60,180 bases of DNA, from contig NZ_CACSKB010000024.1 in assembly GCF_902706225.1 (NCBI RefSeq), positions 1 to 60,180 of the forward strand, read 5' to 3'. Positions 36,884-46,373 of this stretch are shown here, in pieces. Position 1 is the first letter of the stretch, and each line of letters begins with the position of its first letter. Made by a program: the position numbers and the translations under genes. A model generated the notes under the pieces. The model did not search any database. It was not told the origin of the DNA and saw only the letters and a list, made by a program, of their open reading frames with translations. The DNA is from Microbacterium sp. 18062 (GTDB lineage Bacteria > Actinomycetota > Actinomycetes > Actinomycetales > Microbacteriaceae).

Positions 36884-37207
36884 TCAGCCGATGTAGGGCG
36901 CGAGATCCTGCTCGAGGGCGAACTTCGGCTTCGCGCCGATGATCGTCGTCTTGACCTCGCCGGCCTGGAACACCTTCATCGCGGGGATGGAGGTGATCTG
37001 GTACTTCATGGCGAGATCGGGGTTCTCGTCCACGTTCAGCTTCAGGATGGTGATCTTCTCGGGGTTCTCCGCCTGGATCTCGTCCAGCACGGGAGCGACC
37101 ATGCGACACGGACCGCACCATGCGGCCCAGAAGTCGACGAGAACGGGGCCGTCGGCCTCGAGGACGTCCTCGTTCCAGGTGCTCGAGCTCGTCGCCTTCG
37201 CAGTCAT
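36884..37207 (-). CDS. trxA: Thioredoxin
   Basis: TrxA is a small dithiol reductase. The active site is WCGPC (C31, C34), with the cis-Pro segment SIPAMKVF and the whole 107-aa thioredoxin fold. It lies 63 bp downstream of trxB on the same strand, so reductase and substrate are probably co-expressed. Confidence 0.96.
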   Translation of the reverse strand: MTAKATSSSTWNEDVLEADGPVLVDFWAAWCGPCRMVAPVLDEIQAENPEKITILKLNVDENPDLAMKYQITSIPAMKVFQAGEVKTTIIGAKPKFALEQDLAPYIG

Positions 37208-37270
37208 TGTTCTTCTCCTTCGATGGAAGTCTTGCCTGAGCGAACGCGCGGACGGCGCTCGATGTTCCCG

Positions 37271-38248
37271 TCAGAGAACGGGGAGACCCTCGATCTGATC
37301 GGCGTCGGGCGCGGGAGTGCCGGCCTCGTCCAACGCGGCGAGGAAGTGCTCGGCATCGAGAGCGGCGACCGTGCCGCTGGCCGCCGCGGTGACGGCCTGG
37401 CGGTAGGTCGGGTCGATCACGTCGCCGGCGGCGAACACGCCGGGGACGGAGGTGCGCGACGAGCGTCCGTCGACCCAGATCGTGCCCTCGGCGGTCAATT
37501 CGAGCTGATCGTGCACGAGGTGTGTGCGCGGGTCGTTGCCGATCGCGACGAACAGTCCCTGCAGCTCGAGCTCGCGGGTCGAGCCGTCGACGGTCGACGT
37601 CAGCTGCACCCCGGTGACCGCGTCCTCGCCGAGGATGTCGGTGACGGCGCTGTTCCAGACGAACTCGATCTTGTCGTTCGCGAACGCGCGCTCCTGCATG
37701 ATCTTCGAGGCGCGCAGCTCGTCACGACGGTGGATGACGTAGATCTTCGAGGCGAAGCGCGTCAGGAAGGTCGCCTCCTCCATCGCCGAGTCGCCTCCGC
37801 CGACGACGGCGATCGTGCGCTCGCGGAAGAAGAAGCCGTCGCAGGTGGCGCACCACGAGACGCCTCGGCCCGACAGGCGCTCCTCACCGGCGATGCCGAT
37901 CTTGCGGTACGCCGATCCGGTGGCGAAGATCAGGGCGTCCGCCTCCTCCACGCGACCGCTGCCGAGGGTCACACGCTTGACGGAACCGGCCAGATCGAGA
38001 GCGGTGACGTCGTCGTAGACGACCTCGGCACCGAACCTCTCCGCCTGCTCCTGCATCTTCGTCATGAGATCGGGCCCCTGGACGCCCTCGGGGAAGCCGG
38101 GGAAGTTCTCGACCTCGGTGGTGTTCATGAGCTCACCGCCGGCCTCGACGGAGCTCGCGACGACGAGCGGCTTGAGGTTGGCGCGGGCGGCGTAGATCGC
38201 GGCGGTGTAGCCGGCCGGTCCCGAGCCGATGATGATGAGCTGACGCAC
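37271..38248 (-). CDS. trxB: Thioredoxin-disulfide reductase
   Basis: TrxB is an FAD/NADPH flavoprotein that reduces thioredoxin. FAD motif: IIGSGPAGYTAAIYAARA; redox-active cysteines C133 and C136 in SWCATCDGFF; NADP-binding VVGGGDSAMEEATFL; second FAD motif GVFAAGDVIDPTYRQ. 325 aa. The murJ-trxB-trxA order follows the usual actinobacterial cluster, but no sigM lies between murJ and trxB here. Confidence 0.96.
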   Translation of the reverse strand: MRQLIIIGSGPAGYTAAIYAARANLKPLVVASSVEAGGELMNTTEVENFPGFPEGVQGPDLMTKMQEQAERFGAEVVYDDVTALDLAGSVKRVTLGSGRVEEADALIFATGSAYRKIGIAGEERLSGRGVSWCATCDGFFFRERTIAVVGGGDSAMEEATFLTRFASKIYVIHRRDELRASKIMQERAFANDKIEFVWNSAVTDILGEDAVTGVQLTSTVDGSTRELELQGLFVAIGNDPRTHLVHDQLELTAEGTIWVDGRSSRTSVPGVFAAGDVIDPTYRQAVTAAASGTVAALDAEHFLAALDEAGTPAPDADQIEGLPVL

Positions 38249-38347
38249 GTGCGGTTCTCCCTTGCGGTTCGAAAGTGCTCAACACATGCTAGCCGCGCGC
38301 CATTCCCCGGCCGATGCCGGCATGTCGAGAGAAGGGACGCCGATCGG

Positions 38348-39949
38348 TCAGCGGCGGGGGAGCACGCGGCGCAGCATCCCGAGGGCCGGTGCGAGCTCCG
38401 GGGTGCGCAGCAGCGCGAGCACGCCGAGATAGACGACGAGGCTCGCGAGTCCGACGATCCCGGTGCCGACGGCCCCGAGCAGCTTGTCGGAGACGGTCCA
38501 CCCCTCGTCGCCGCCGAGCAGCTGGTAGACGAGCCATCCGGCCGCCCCCGCGGGGATAGCCGCACCCGCGTAGCGCAGGATGGCGCGCAGCCACGAGCCC
38601 GTGCCGATACCGCCGAGCCGCCGGTGCAGCAGCCACGTCGCGATGACGATCTGCACGATGATGGCGATCGACTGGCCGAGAGCCACGCCCGCGGCCAGCC
38701 AGGGGGTCGGCAGCGTCCACGACGCCACGAGCGCGGTGAGCACGACGACCGCGCCCTGCACGGTGGTGAAGACGAAGGGCGTGCGGGTGTCGTCGTAGGC
38801 GTAGAACGTGCGCTGCACGATGAACAGCACCGCCAGCGGCAGCAGGCTCACGAGGTAGCAGACGAGCACCGGCGCGGCGTCCACGGCGTCCTGCGGGGTG
38901 TTCACGAAGATGCGGGATGCGGGCACCGCCGCGACCGCCACCGCGACCGCGGCGATCACGATGAACAGGCTGATGATGCGGATGCTCCGCGCCACGTCCT
39001 GCCGCACCTCGTCGTCGCGTCCGGCCGAGGCGTGCTCACTGATCTGGGTGAAGTAGGGCGTGCCGATCGACAGGACGATGATCGAGTACGGCAGCATGAA
39101 GATCAGCCACGCGTTCTGCATCGCGGCGATGGAGGCCCCGGTGCCGGAGGCCTGCGTGGCGACCTGGGTCTGCACGATCCCCGCGATCTGCCCGACGACC
39201 ACCATCGCGGCGGTCCAGCCGGCGAGGCGGCCCATGTTGCGGAAGCCGAGCCCGCGCCAGTGGAAGTCGGGTCGTAGCCGCAGGCCCGTGCGTCGCCAGA
39301 AGAACAGCAGGATGAGCGCCTGTACGGCGATGCCGAACGTCGCGGTGGCGCCCAGCGTCGTGATCGCGAGGGGCGTCCAGGCCTCGACATCCGTCAGATC
39401 GCCGCCGAACACCGCGATGATCGCGAGGAAGCCGGCAATCGACACGATGTTGTTGACGACCGGCGCCCAGGTGAACGGGCCGAAGATCCGGCGGGCGTTG
39501 AGGGTCTCGCCGAGCAGCGAGTAGAGGCCGTAGAAGAAGATCTGCGGCAGGCACCAGTAGGCGAATACGGTGGCCAGCGCATGCTGCGCGGGGCTGAAGT
39601 CTCGGGCATACAGAGAGATCAGCAGAGGCGCGCACAAGGTGACGATCGCCGTGACCGCCAGAAGCAGCGTGATCCCCGCTGTGAACAGCGCGGAGATGAA
39701 TCGCTGCCCACCGTCGGAGCGCGCGCTCTCCCGCACGATCTGCGGCACGATCACCGCCGTGAGGATTCCGGCCGAGATGATCGCATAGACGTTGTTGGGC
39801 AGTTGATTGGCGAGAGCGAACGCATCCGCGGCGCGCGAGCCGACCGAACCCACGACACCGACCAGGACGACGGTCCGGAGCAGTCCCGTGACACGGGACA
39901 CGATCGTGCCCGCTCCGAGCAGCACGCTCGCGCGGCCGAGACCGCTCAC
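38348..39949 (-). CDS. murJ: Lipid II flippase MurJ
   Basis: MurJ moves lipid II across the membrane for wall synthesis. The 533-aa product has about 14 hydrophobic helices, begins with SVLLGAGTIVSRVTGLLRTV and contains family segments such as ALANQLPNNVYAIISAGILT and YWCLPQIFFYGLYSLLGETL. Mycobacterial MviN carries a C-terminal pseudokinase and extracellular domain, but this protein stops after the last helix, so FhaA regulation through that domain is not possible in the same way. The GTG start overlaps the stop of the DUF6049 gene. Confidence 0.94.
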   Translation of the reverse strand: MSGLGRASVLLGAGTIVSRVTGLLRTVVLVGVVGSVGSRAADAFALANQLPNNVYAIISAGILTAVIVPQIVRESARSDGGQRFISALFTAGITLLLAVTAIVTLCAPLLISLYARDFSPAQHALATVFAYWCLPQIFFYGLYSLLGETLNARRIFGPFTWAPVVNNIVSIAGFLAIIAVFGGDLTDVEAWTPLAITTLGATATFGIAVQALILLFFWRRTGLRLRPDFHWRGLGFRNMGRLAGWTAAMVVVGQIAGIVQTQVATQASGTGASIAAMQNAWLIFMLPYSIIVLSIGTPYFTQISEHASAGRDDEVRQDVARSIRIISLFIVIAAVAVAVAAVPASRIFVNTPQDAVDAAPVLVCYLVSLLPLAVLFIVQRTFYAYDDTRTPFVFTTVQGAVVVLTALVASWTLPTPWLAAGVALGQSIAIIVQIVIATWLLHRRLGGIGTGSWLRAILRYAGAAIPAGAAGWLVYQLLGGDEGWTVSDKLLGAVGTGIVGLASLVVYLGVLALLRTPELAPALGMLRRVLPRR

Positions 39950-42240
39950 GGTCGGTCCTCCGGTCCCGGGGCGGTCGGGCCCTCGGCCCGCGTCGGCGCA
40001 TCATCGCCGACCGAGTCAGCGACCGGGTCGCCGGCGAGCTCCGCATCCGGGTCGGACGGCGCGGCATCCGTGACCTCGTCGGCGCGGGACGCCGCATCCG
40101 TCTCGGCGTCGGCCGTCGGATCGTCGTGGTTCCCCCCATCCGTCTCGTCCCCGGCGCCGACGCGCCGGCGGCGGCGGACGGTGCGGACGACGCCGATCAC
40201 GAAGAAGCCCGTGACGAGCACGATCATGAGGATGAGGCCGATGCCCTCCCAGTCGGCGCGGACGTTGACGTCGACGGTCTGATCCACGCCGATCGGCTCG
40301 AGGGTCGGGCTGCGCAGGCTCAGGTCGATCTGCACGTCGCCGTTGCCGATGCGGGCGCGCACGGGCACCTCGACGGGCGTGTTGGAGGAGGGGGCGGCAC
40401 CGGTGACCACGGTCTCGCGATCGACCTCGAGTCGTAGATCGTCGGGAACGGCGTACAGCACGACGTTGACCGGATAGGGCAGCTCGTTATGGACCCAGAA
40501 CCGCAGATTCGTGCCGGCGGTCAGGAGGTTCAGCGCGCTGGAGGGCAGGATCGTCACCGACGAGAGGGTCGTATCCGTCGCGCTCTGGTGGGCGGCGTAG
40601 GCGGCCAGCCACGCCGACGGGTCGTCTACCCAGGCAGCGCCGAGCAGCTGCAGGATGCCGGCGCGCTCCGGCCCGGTGAGCAGCGCGGGATCGTCGAGTA
40701 CCGTGGCGAACCGGGCGATGCTGTCGGCACCGGCGTTCAGCACGCCGACGGCGCCCGTGCGGGTGGGATCGCTCGACACCGCGGCGAGGGTCGCGTCGGT
40801 GGCGGCCGCCGCCGACAGGTCGCCGAGACTCGCCGCGGCGACGCCCGGCACCGTCGTGGCGGCGGCGATGGCCGCGTGCAGCCCGAGCCGGGTGCGGTCG
40901 GCGCCCCGGTCCACGCTCACCAGGACCGGGGCGCCGCCGGCCTCGGCAGATGCGAGCGTGATCCCGGCGGATGCAGCGGCCAGATCGCCGGCCCGTGCCG
41001 CGCTGTCCGCGGCGATCGACGCGTCGTGGAGCGCCGCAGTGATCCGTGCGTCGCTCACGAGCACCGGAGCCCCGGTGACCGTTGCCCGTGCTGTCGACGT
41101 GCCGTCGGCATCCGATGCCAGCGTCGACGAGCTGACGAGCGTGAGGGCTCCCTCCGCGGTCGCGGACAGCGCGGAGACCACTTGCGGTCCCGCGATCCCC
41201 GAGGGAGGCCAGTAGACGATCGGGGCGTCCGGGTCGCCGATGTCGAGAAGGCTCTCGAGGTCCGGAAGCTCGGGCCCGGTGTCCGCGCCCTCGGCGTCTG
41301 CATCCTCGGCGTCCGCGGACCCCGAGGGTGTCGGGCTCGGCGTGGCATCCGGTTCGATGTTCGCCGCATCGATGTAGGCCGCGAGCGATGTCGGCTGGAG
41401 CGGCTCTGCCAGGCCTGCGTCGATCTGCGTGGCGACGTCCGCGTCGCCGAACTGCAGGGCGAAGCGGGAGTTGGGCAGCTGCAGCATCCGCGCGAGCCAC
41501 TCCTGGGCGCTCTCCGGCGCGGCGGTTCCCAGAACCCGGATGGCGGCCGGCACGGCGGGATCGATCGCCAGGATCGCGGGGGTCCCCTCGACGGCGTCGA
41601 GGGCGGCGGTGAGCGAGCCGTCCGGTGCGGTCATCGTCTCCAGGCTGTCGCTCGTGAGCAGGCCGCGCTGGAGGGGGCCGGCCGTGATCGGCACGACGAC
41701 GCCGATCGACCCGGCCGCCGAGCCGGGGACGACGACGACCGAGCGGGCCTCGAGCTCGCCGAGGGTGAGCCAGATCGGGTAGATCCCGGGGGCGCGGTTC
41801 TGCAGGGCCTCGTCCTCGGCCGCGACCTGGACGCCACCGCTCGTGGACTCGCCGGAGGCCGCGGCGTCGATGACCGTGGCGCCGATGGCGCGCCCGGCGT
41901 CGGCGCCACGCGAGCCGTCGAGCCACGCGGCGAGGTCATCGCGGCTGCCGAGGGAGCCGTCGGCGAGGTGGAGGGTCGCCTCGCCGCCCGCCACGCGTGC
42001 CGATGTGTCGTTCTGCAGCGAGAAGATCGTCGTCAGCGACTCGCCGGGCGTGAGCACGCCGTTGCCGAGCGCCCCGACGGTGAGGGTCGTCTCGCCCGAC
42101 AGGGTGGGCGTCGGGCTCGGGGTCGCCGCACGGGCGGGAGCGGAGATCCCGAGAGCGATGAGGAGCACCGCCATCGCGGCGAGGATGCGGGAGCGTCGTC
42201 GCGTCGCGGTGATGCCCGCGTGGGCCGAGGTCGGGATCAT
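39946..42240 (-). CDS. DUF6049 family secreted/membrane protein
   Basis: The 764-aa protein has a signal peptide (MAVLLIALGISAPARAATPS), a long extracytoplasmic part, one helix near residues 670-690 (IGLILMIVLVTGFFVIGVV), a basic stop-transfer stretch (RTVRRRRR) and an acidic cytoplasmic tail. It corresponds in position to Rv3909 in mycobacteria. Its conserved place just upstream of murJ, with overlapping genes, suggests a role in envelope assembly, but no activity is known. Confidence 0.85.
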   Translation of the reverse strand: MIPTSAHAGITATRRRSRILAAMAVLLIALGISAPARAATPSPTPTLSGETTLTVGALGNGVLTPGESLTTIFSLQNDTSARVAGGEATLHLADGSLGSRDDLAAWLDGSRGADAGRAIGATVIDAAASGESTSGGVQVAAEDEALQNRAPGIYPIWLTLGELEARSVVVVPGSAAGSIGVVVPITAGPLQRGLLTSDSLETMTAPDGSLTAALDAVEGTPAILAIDPAVPAAIRVLGTAAPESAQEWLARMLQLPNSRFALQFGDADVATQIDAGLAEPLQPTSLAAYIDAANIEPDATPSPTPSGSADAEDADAEGADTGPELPDLESLLDIGDPDAPIVYWPPSGIAGPQVVSALSATAEGALTLVSSSTLASDADGTSTARATVTGAPVLVSDARITAALHDASIAADSAARAGDLAAASAGITLASAEAGGAPVLVSVDRGADRTRLGLHAAIAAATTVPGVAAASLGDLSAAAATDATLAAVSSDPTRTGAVGVLNAGADSIARFATVLDDPALLTGPERAGILQLLGAAWVDDPSAWLAAYAAHQSATDTTLSSVTILPSSALNLLTAGTNLRFWVHNELPYPVNVVLYAVPDDLRLEVDRETVVTGAAPSSNTPVEVPVRARIGNGDVQIDLSLRSPTLEPIGVDQTVDVNVRADWEGIGLILMIVLVTGFFVIGVVRTVRRRRRVGAGDETDGGNHDDPTADAETDAASRADEVTDAAPSDPDAELAGDPVADSVGDDAPTRAEGPTAPGPEDRP

Positions 42241-42395
42241 GCGTCAGAAGGCTCCTGTGCGATGAACGACCGCACGGTCGAGTGCGATTCTACGGGGACG
42301 CACCCCTCGGATCCGGTGTGCGTGCGCGGTGCGTTGCCAGAAGCCGCGCCGCGTCGCCGGAAGCGGGGGCTGCGCGACGCGCTTGAATGGTCGGC

Positions 42396-43874
42396 ATGGA
42401 CGCGACTCTCGCCCGGCGGCTCGCCGGCGACCTCTCGATCTTCGGTCCGAGCGATGCCCGAGTGCGCGGACTGATCGGCGACCCTGCCGCCGATGCCGTG
42501 CTCCGCGGCGACGCCGCTCCCGCCCGCGCGGCGCTGCGGAGTGCACCGGACGATCCGGTGGCGGCGCTGGCCCGCCTGTTCGTGCTCGGCGACCGGATGC
42601 CGGTCGCCGCCGTCGCGGCGGCACTCCTGGCGATCGGGGTGGACGGCGCCGCGCTCCTCGGGGTGCTGCGTGCCGAGGGGGAGCACGTCGTGCCGCTCGT
42701 CGCCATCCGCCCCCACGCCTTCGACGACGGCGCCGCGGGCTGGATCGCGAGCGACCTCGACGAGCTCGCCGGCGTCTTCCCGTTGCGCTCCGATCACGTT
42801 CTGGGGGTCGGCGGTGCCGGGCGCACGCTCGCGGCGATGCTGCCGCCGGAGGGGGCGGGCCGCGCGCTCGACCTGGGCTGCGGCTGCGGCGTCATCGCCC
42901 TGCACTTGCGTCGGCACGGCTACGAGGTCGTCGCGACGGACGTCTCGGAGCGGGCGCTGTGGTTCACGCGGCTGAACGTCGTGCTCAACGACCTCGACGG
43001 GATCGAGGTGCGGCGGGGCAGCCTGTTCGATCCCGTGGCCGGCGAGCGGTTCGCCCTGATCGCCTCCAACCCGCCGTTCGTCGTCACGCCGCGAAGCGAT
43101 GGCGTCCCGCAGTACGAGTACCGCGACGGCGGTGCGACCGGAGATGCGCTGATGGCGCAGGTGGTCAGCGGGATCGTGGATCACCTCGAGCCGGGCGGCT
43201 CCGCACGTCTGCTCGGCAACTGGGAGGACGGACCGGGCGGGACGGGGCTGGAGCGCGTGCGGGGATGGACCCGCGGACTCGGTGCGTGGGTGATCGAACG
43301 CGAGCACCTCGATCCGGTGCGATACGCCGAGCTCTGGGTGCGCGACGGCGGCACGCGGCCGGGCACCCGGGAGCACGACACGCTCGTCGAGGCCTGGCTC
43401 GACGACTTCGCCCGTCGCGGCGTGACCGGGATCGGTCTCGGCTGGGTCGTGCTCGCGGCGCAGACCGGCCTCGACCGGTTCGAGCGGGTGGCGCAGCAGG
43501 TCGACCCGGCGCATCTGGGCGCGCACCTCGCAACGGCGCTCGAGACCGTCGCGCACCTCGGCCGTCTCGACGACGGGGGGCTTGCCGCATCCGTCCTGCA
43601 GGTCGCCGGGGACGTCACCGAGGCGCGGCATCACGTGCCGGGCTCGGATTCGCCGAGCGTGATCGAGCTGCGCCAGGGCGGCGGTCTCGGTCGCACGATC
43701 GACGTCGACCCGGCGCTCGCCGCCCTCGTCGGCGCCTGCGACGGCGAGCTGACGGCGGGGGTGCTGATCGACGCGATCGCCGAGCTGCTCGAGGCGGATG
43801 CGGCGCGGCTGCGCGCGGAGCTGCTGCCCGCCGCCCGCGAGCTTCTGTTCACGGGGTTCCTCTCGTTCGCCTGA
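42396..43874 (+). CDS. SAM-dependent methyltransferase with N-terminal extension
   Basis: A class I methyltransferase of the N-methylating type. The SAM site is LDLGCGCGVIALHLRRHGYE; the NPPF motif (N225, ASNPPFVV) suggests an amino or ring nitrogen target, as in RsmC/PrmC-like enzymes. The N-terminal ~130 residues are a helical/winged domain, and the C-terminal ~200 residues are unrelated to those enzymes. ATG 42396 is preferred to ATG 42387 because a weak -10 (TTGAAT) lies 7 bp before it. 492 aa. The substrate is unknown. Confidence 0.8.
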   Translation: MDATLARRLAGDLSIFGPSDARVRGLIGDPAADAVLRGDAAPARAALRSAPDDPVAALARLFVLGDRMPVAAVAAALLAIGVDGAALLGVLRAEGEHVVPLVAIRPHAFDDGAAGWIASDLDELAGVFPLRSDHVLGVGGAGRTLAAMLPPEGAGRALDLGCGCGVIALHLRRHGYEVVATDVSERALWFTRLNVVLNDLDGIEVRRGSLFDPVAGERFALIASNPPFVVTPRSDGVPQYEYRDGGATGDALMAQVVSGIVDHLEPGGSARLLGNWEDGPGGTGLERVRGWTRGLGAWVIEREHLDPVRYAELWVRDGGTRPGTREHDTLVEAWLDDFARRGVTGIGLGWVVLAAQTGLDRFERVAQQVDPAHLGAHLATALETVAHLGRLDDGGLAASVLQVAGDVTEARHHVPGSDSPSVIELRQGGGLGRTIDVDPALAALVGACDGELTAGVLIDAIAELLEADAARLRAELLPAARELLFTGFLSFA

Positions 43875-43892
43875 TGCGGTGCCGGTCGGCAT

Positions 43893-43939
43893 TCGCCTGT
43901 CGCGCGTCGCCGATGGGATGGCGCGTTCGCGACAGGCGA
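43893..43939. repeat. Inverted-repeat element A
   Basis: TCGCCTGTCGCG and CGCGACAGGCGA are perfect 12-bp inverted arms around a 23-nt loop. The core CCTGTCG/CGACAGG is shared with elements B and C. Confidence 0.85.
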
Positions 43940-43954
43940 GCGATGCGGACGAAC

Positions 43955-44005
43955 GCTCACCTGTCGCGATGTGCAGATCGCACCGACGAGACACGACAGG
44001 TGAGC
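43955..44005. repeat. Inverted-repeat element B
   Basis: GCTCACCTGTCG and CGACAGGTGAGC are perfect 12-bp inverted arms with a 27-nt loop, 15 bp after element A. Its TCACCTGTCG core is identical to that of element C. Confidence 0.85.
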
Positions 44006-44017
44006 CGGCTCACGACT

Positions 44018-44034
44018 CCCGCCGGTCCGGCGGG
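44018..44034. terminator. Short GC hairpin upstream of the CCA-adding enzyme gene
   Basis: CCCGCCG-GTC-CGGCGGG is a perfect 7-bp stem with a 3-nt loop, followed by TTCCCGG. It could end transcription from the methyltransferase gene, but has no T run. Confidence 0.45.
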
Positions 44035-44065
44035 TTCCCGGCGAAAGGGTGGCCGAGGGGCCGGA

Positions 44066-44071
44066 TAGGCT
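44066..44071 (+). promoter_or_regulatory. -10 box (TAGGCT), leaderless layout, CCA-adding enzyme
   Basis: TAGGCT is 7 bp upstream of ATG 44079 and no SD is seen, which decides this start over others in the open frame. Confidence 0.6.
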
Positions 44072-44078
44072 CGAAGGC

Positions 44079-45506
44079 ATGCTCAACATGGCCGAGGGGA
44101 TGGCGCGTCTGGGCGCGCTCGCCGAGTCCAGGGCGGTCGCGACGCTCGGTCGTGCCTTCGCCGACGCCGGCCACGAGCTCGCCATCGTCGGCGGCCCGGT
44201 GCGCGACGCGATCCTCGGGCGCGACACGCACGACCTCGACTTCACGACCGATGCGCGGCCCGACGACATCCTGCGGATCATCACTCCGATCTCGACCGTC
44301 CGGTGGGAGATCGGCCGCGCCTTCGGCACGATCGGCGCCCGCATCGCCGGCGAGCAGGTCGAGATCACGACCTACCGCGCCGACAGCTACGACGGCGTGA
44401 CCCGCAAGCCCACGGTCGCGTTCGGCGATACCCTCGAGGACGACCTCGTCCGGCGCGACTTCACGGTCAACGCGATGGCGCTCCGCGTGCCCGCCCCCAC
44501 CCTCGTCGACCCGAACGGCGGGGTGGAGGATCTGCTGGCGGGGGTGCTCCGCACCCCCGCCGATCCGCACGTCAGCTTCGGCGACGACCCGCTCCGGATG
44601 CTGCGCGCCGCACGTTTCAGCTCTCAGCTGTCGTTCGAGGTCGATCCCGGCACGGCCTCGGCCATCGAGCAGCTCCGCGAGACGATCCGCATCGTGAGCC
44701 CCGAGCGCATCCAGAGCGAGCTCGTGCGACTGCTGCAGACCGACGACCCGGTGCGGGGCATCCGCCTGCTCGTCGAGACCGGGCTGATGCACGAGTTCCT
44801 CCCGGAGATCCCGGCGCTCCGACTCGAGGTCGACGAGCACCACCACCACAAGGACGTCTACGAGCACTCGCTGACCGTGCTGCGGCAGGCCATCGAGCTC
44901 GAGGCGGTCCGGCAGCCGGATGCCGCGCCCGACATCGCGCTGCGCCTCGCGGCGCTCCTGCACGACATCGGCAAGCCCGCGACCCGCAAGCTCGAGCCGG
45001 GCGGCGGCGTGACCTTTCACCACCACGACGTCAAGGGCGCCCGGATGGCGCGCAGGCGCCTCAAGGAGCTGCGGTTCGACGCGGCCACGACAGACAGCGT
45101 GGCGCAGCTGATCGAGCTGCATCTGCGGTTCTTCGGCTACGCGGAAGGGGCGTGGACGGATGCGGCGGTGCGCCGCTACGTGCGCGACGCCGGGGCGGAG
45201 CTCGACCGGCTGCACATCCTGACCCGTGCCGACGTGACCACGCGCAACAAGCGCAAGGCGGCGCGGCTCGCGAACGCCTACGACGACATCGAGGCGCGGA
45301 TCGTGAGCCTGCGCGAGCAGGAGGAGATCGACTCGATCCGGCCCGAGCTCGACGGGAACGAGATCCAGCGGATCCTCGGCATCGGACCCGGTCGCGAGGT
45401 GGGCGAGGCCTACCGGTTCCTGCTGGATCTGCGACTGGACGACGGGGTGCTCGGGTCCGAGGAGGCCGAACGGCGCCTGCGCGAGTGGTGGTCCGCGCGC
45501 GCCTGA
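44079..45506 (+). CDS. CCA tRNA nucleotidyltransferase
   Basis: This enzyme adds or repairs the 3' CCA of tRNAs, needed here because the tRNA genes do not encode CCA. The class II nucleotidyltransferase head has GGPVRDAILGRDTHDLDFTT with the catalytic Asp pair, then RRDFTVNAMAL and DPLRMLRAARF. An HD domain follows (HHHHKDVYEHSL, LAALLHDIGKP). The 475-aa start is placed by the leaderless promoter. In mycobacteria this gene (pcnA/cca) also neighbours the DUF6049-murJ cluster. Confidence 0.94.
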   Translation: MLNMAEGMARLGALAESRAVATLGRAFADAGHELAIVGGPVRDAILGRDTHDLDFTTDARPDDILRIITPISTVRWEIGRAFGTIGARIAGEQVEITTYRADSYDGVTRKPTVAFGDTLEDDLVRRDFTVNAMALRVPAPTLVDPNGGVEDLLAGVLRTPADPHVSFGDDPLRMLRAARFSSQLSFEVDPGTASAIEQLRETIRIVSPERIQSELVRLLQTDDPVRGIRLLVETGLMHEFLPEIPALRLEVDEHHHHKDVYEHSLTVLRQAIELEAVRQPDAAPDIALRLAALLHDIGKPATRKLEPGGGVTFHHHDVKGARMARRRLKELRFDAATTDSVAQLIELHLRFFGYAEGAWTDAAVRRYVRDAGAELDRLHILTRADVTTRNKRKAARLANAYDDIEARIVSLREQEEIDSIRPELDGNEIQRILGIGPGREVGEAYRFLLDLRLDDGVLGSEEAERRLREWWSARA

Positions 45507-45588
45507 TCGGCCGCTGCCGCGCCCGCCGGGCCGCGGCGCACCCCGGGCATTCCGGCGCACGCCGCGCACGCCGTCGGAGCGGAGAGTG

Positions 45589-45643
45589 CGGTTCACCTGT
45601 CGCATCCGGTGGCCGAGACCGACGGGATGCGACAGGTGAACCG
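45589..45643. repeat. Inverted-repeat element C, 19-bp perfect arms
   Basis: CGGTTCACCTGTCGCATCC and GGATGCGACAGGTGAACCG are perfect 19-bp arms with a 17-nt loop. It lies between the convergent CCA-enzyme and oxidoreductase genes, four bases from the latter's stop, so it may serve as a bidirectional terminator. Shares its core with elements A and B. Confidence 0.9.
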
Positions 45644-45647
45644 GGGG

Positions 45648-46298
45648 TCAGGCCCGGACGGCCGACTCCGCGATCGATCGTCCCGAGTGCCGCGCGAGCT
45701 CCTCGGCCTCGGCCTTCAGGTCCGCTGCCGCGTCGGTGAAGGCGTCCATCTCCGGGTTGATCCCGACGAGCGTGAACGGACGCTGCACGACGCGCAGGCC
45801 GAGACCCCAGACGTCGGAGAACACGCGGCGCAGCCAGTCGGTGGAGTGGTCCCAGCCCGCCTTGGGGGTGCCCTCCGCGTAGTTGCCGCCGAGGACCGTG
45901 ACGAGCACGGCCGGCTTGCCCTGCAGCGCGGCGCCCTGAGGACCGGTGCGCGGATCGGTGTAGACCAGGTCGAACCAGGTCTTCACGTGCTGCGAGACGC
46001 CGTAGTTGTACAGCGGCACGGTCAGCAGCAGGGCGTCGGCGTCGATCAGCTCGTCGGCCAGACGCGTCGCGAGAGCGACGGCCTCGCGCTGTTCATCGGT
46101 GCGGTCCGCATCCGGGGTGAATCCGGCTGTGACGGCCGCGGCCCACGCGGTGGCGGGGATCGGCTCGGCGGCGAGATCGCGGCGCACGACGGACGAGTCG
46201 GGATGCTCGGCGAGCCACTCGGACTCGACGAGGTCGCCGAGCGCACGGCTGGCGGAGGTCGGAGGGAGGATGCTGGCGTCCAGGCGGAACAGGGTCAT
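45648..46298 (-). CDS. FMN-dependent NADH-azoreductase/NAD(P)H oxidoreductase
   Basis: A flavodoxin-fold quinone or azo reductase. The N-terminal FMN loop is LFRLDASILPPTSASR, and the active-site segment TVPLYNYGVSQHVKTWFDLV is followed by LVTVLGGNYAEG. I chose ATG 46298 (TLFRLDASI); an in-frame start at 46316 adds six residues. 216 aa. It is divergent from an HxlR regulator, a common pairing in which the regulator responds to electrophiles. Confidence 0.88.
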   Translation of the reverse strand: MTLFRLDASILPPTSASRALGDLVESEWLAEHPDSSVVRRDLAAEPIPATAWAAAVTAGFTPDADRTDEQREAVALATRLADELIDADALLLTVPLYNYGVSQHVKTWFDLVYTDPRTGPQGAALQGKPAVLVTVLGGNYAEGTPKAGWDHSTDWLRRVFSDVWGLGLRVVQRPFTLVGINPEMDAFTDAAADLKAEAEELARHSGRSIAESAVRA

Positions 46299-46361
46299 GA
46301 GGTTCCAATCAAACAAGAGTGACTATGTAAAACAGAGCGACTCTCCGAAAGGTAGCACAGC

Positions 46362-46367
46362 TACGAT
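46362..46367 (+). promoter_or_regulatory. -10 box (TACGAT), leaderless layout, HxlR gene
   Basis: TACGAT lies 6 bp before the HxlR ATG. The 75-bp divergent gap also has GAGTGAC and GCGACTC (46317-46342) as an imperfect inverted pair that could be the operator. Confidence 0.5.
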
Positions 46368-46373
46368 GGTTTC

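Noticed and set aside
42237..43994. 585-codon minus-strand frame opposite the methyltransferase gene
   Set aside because: The plus strand encodes clear SAM and NPPF motifs; the antisense product has no recognisable domain.
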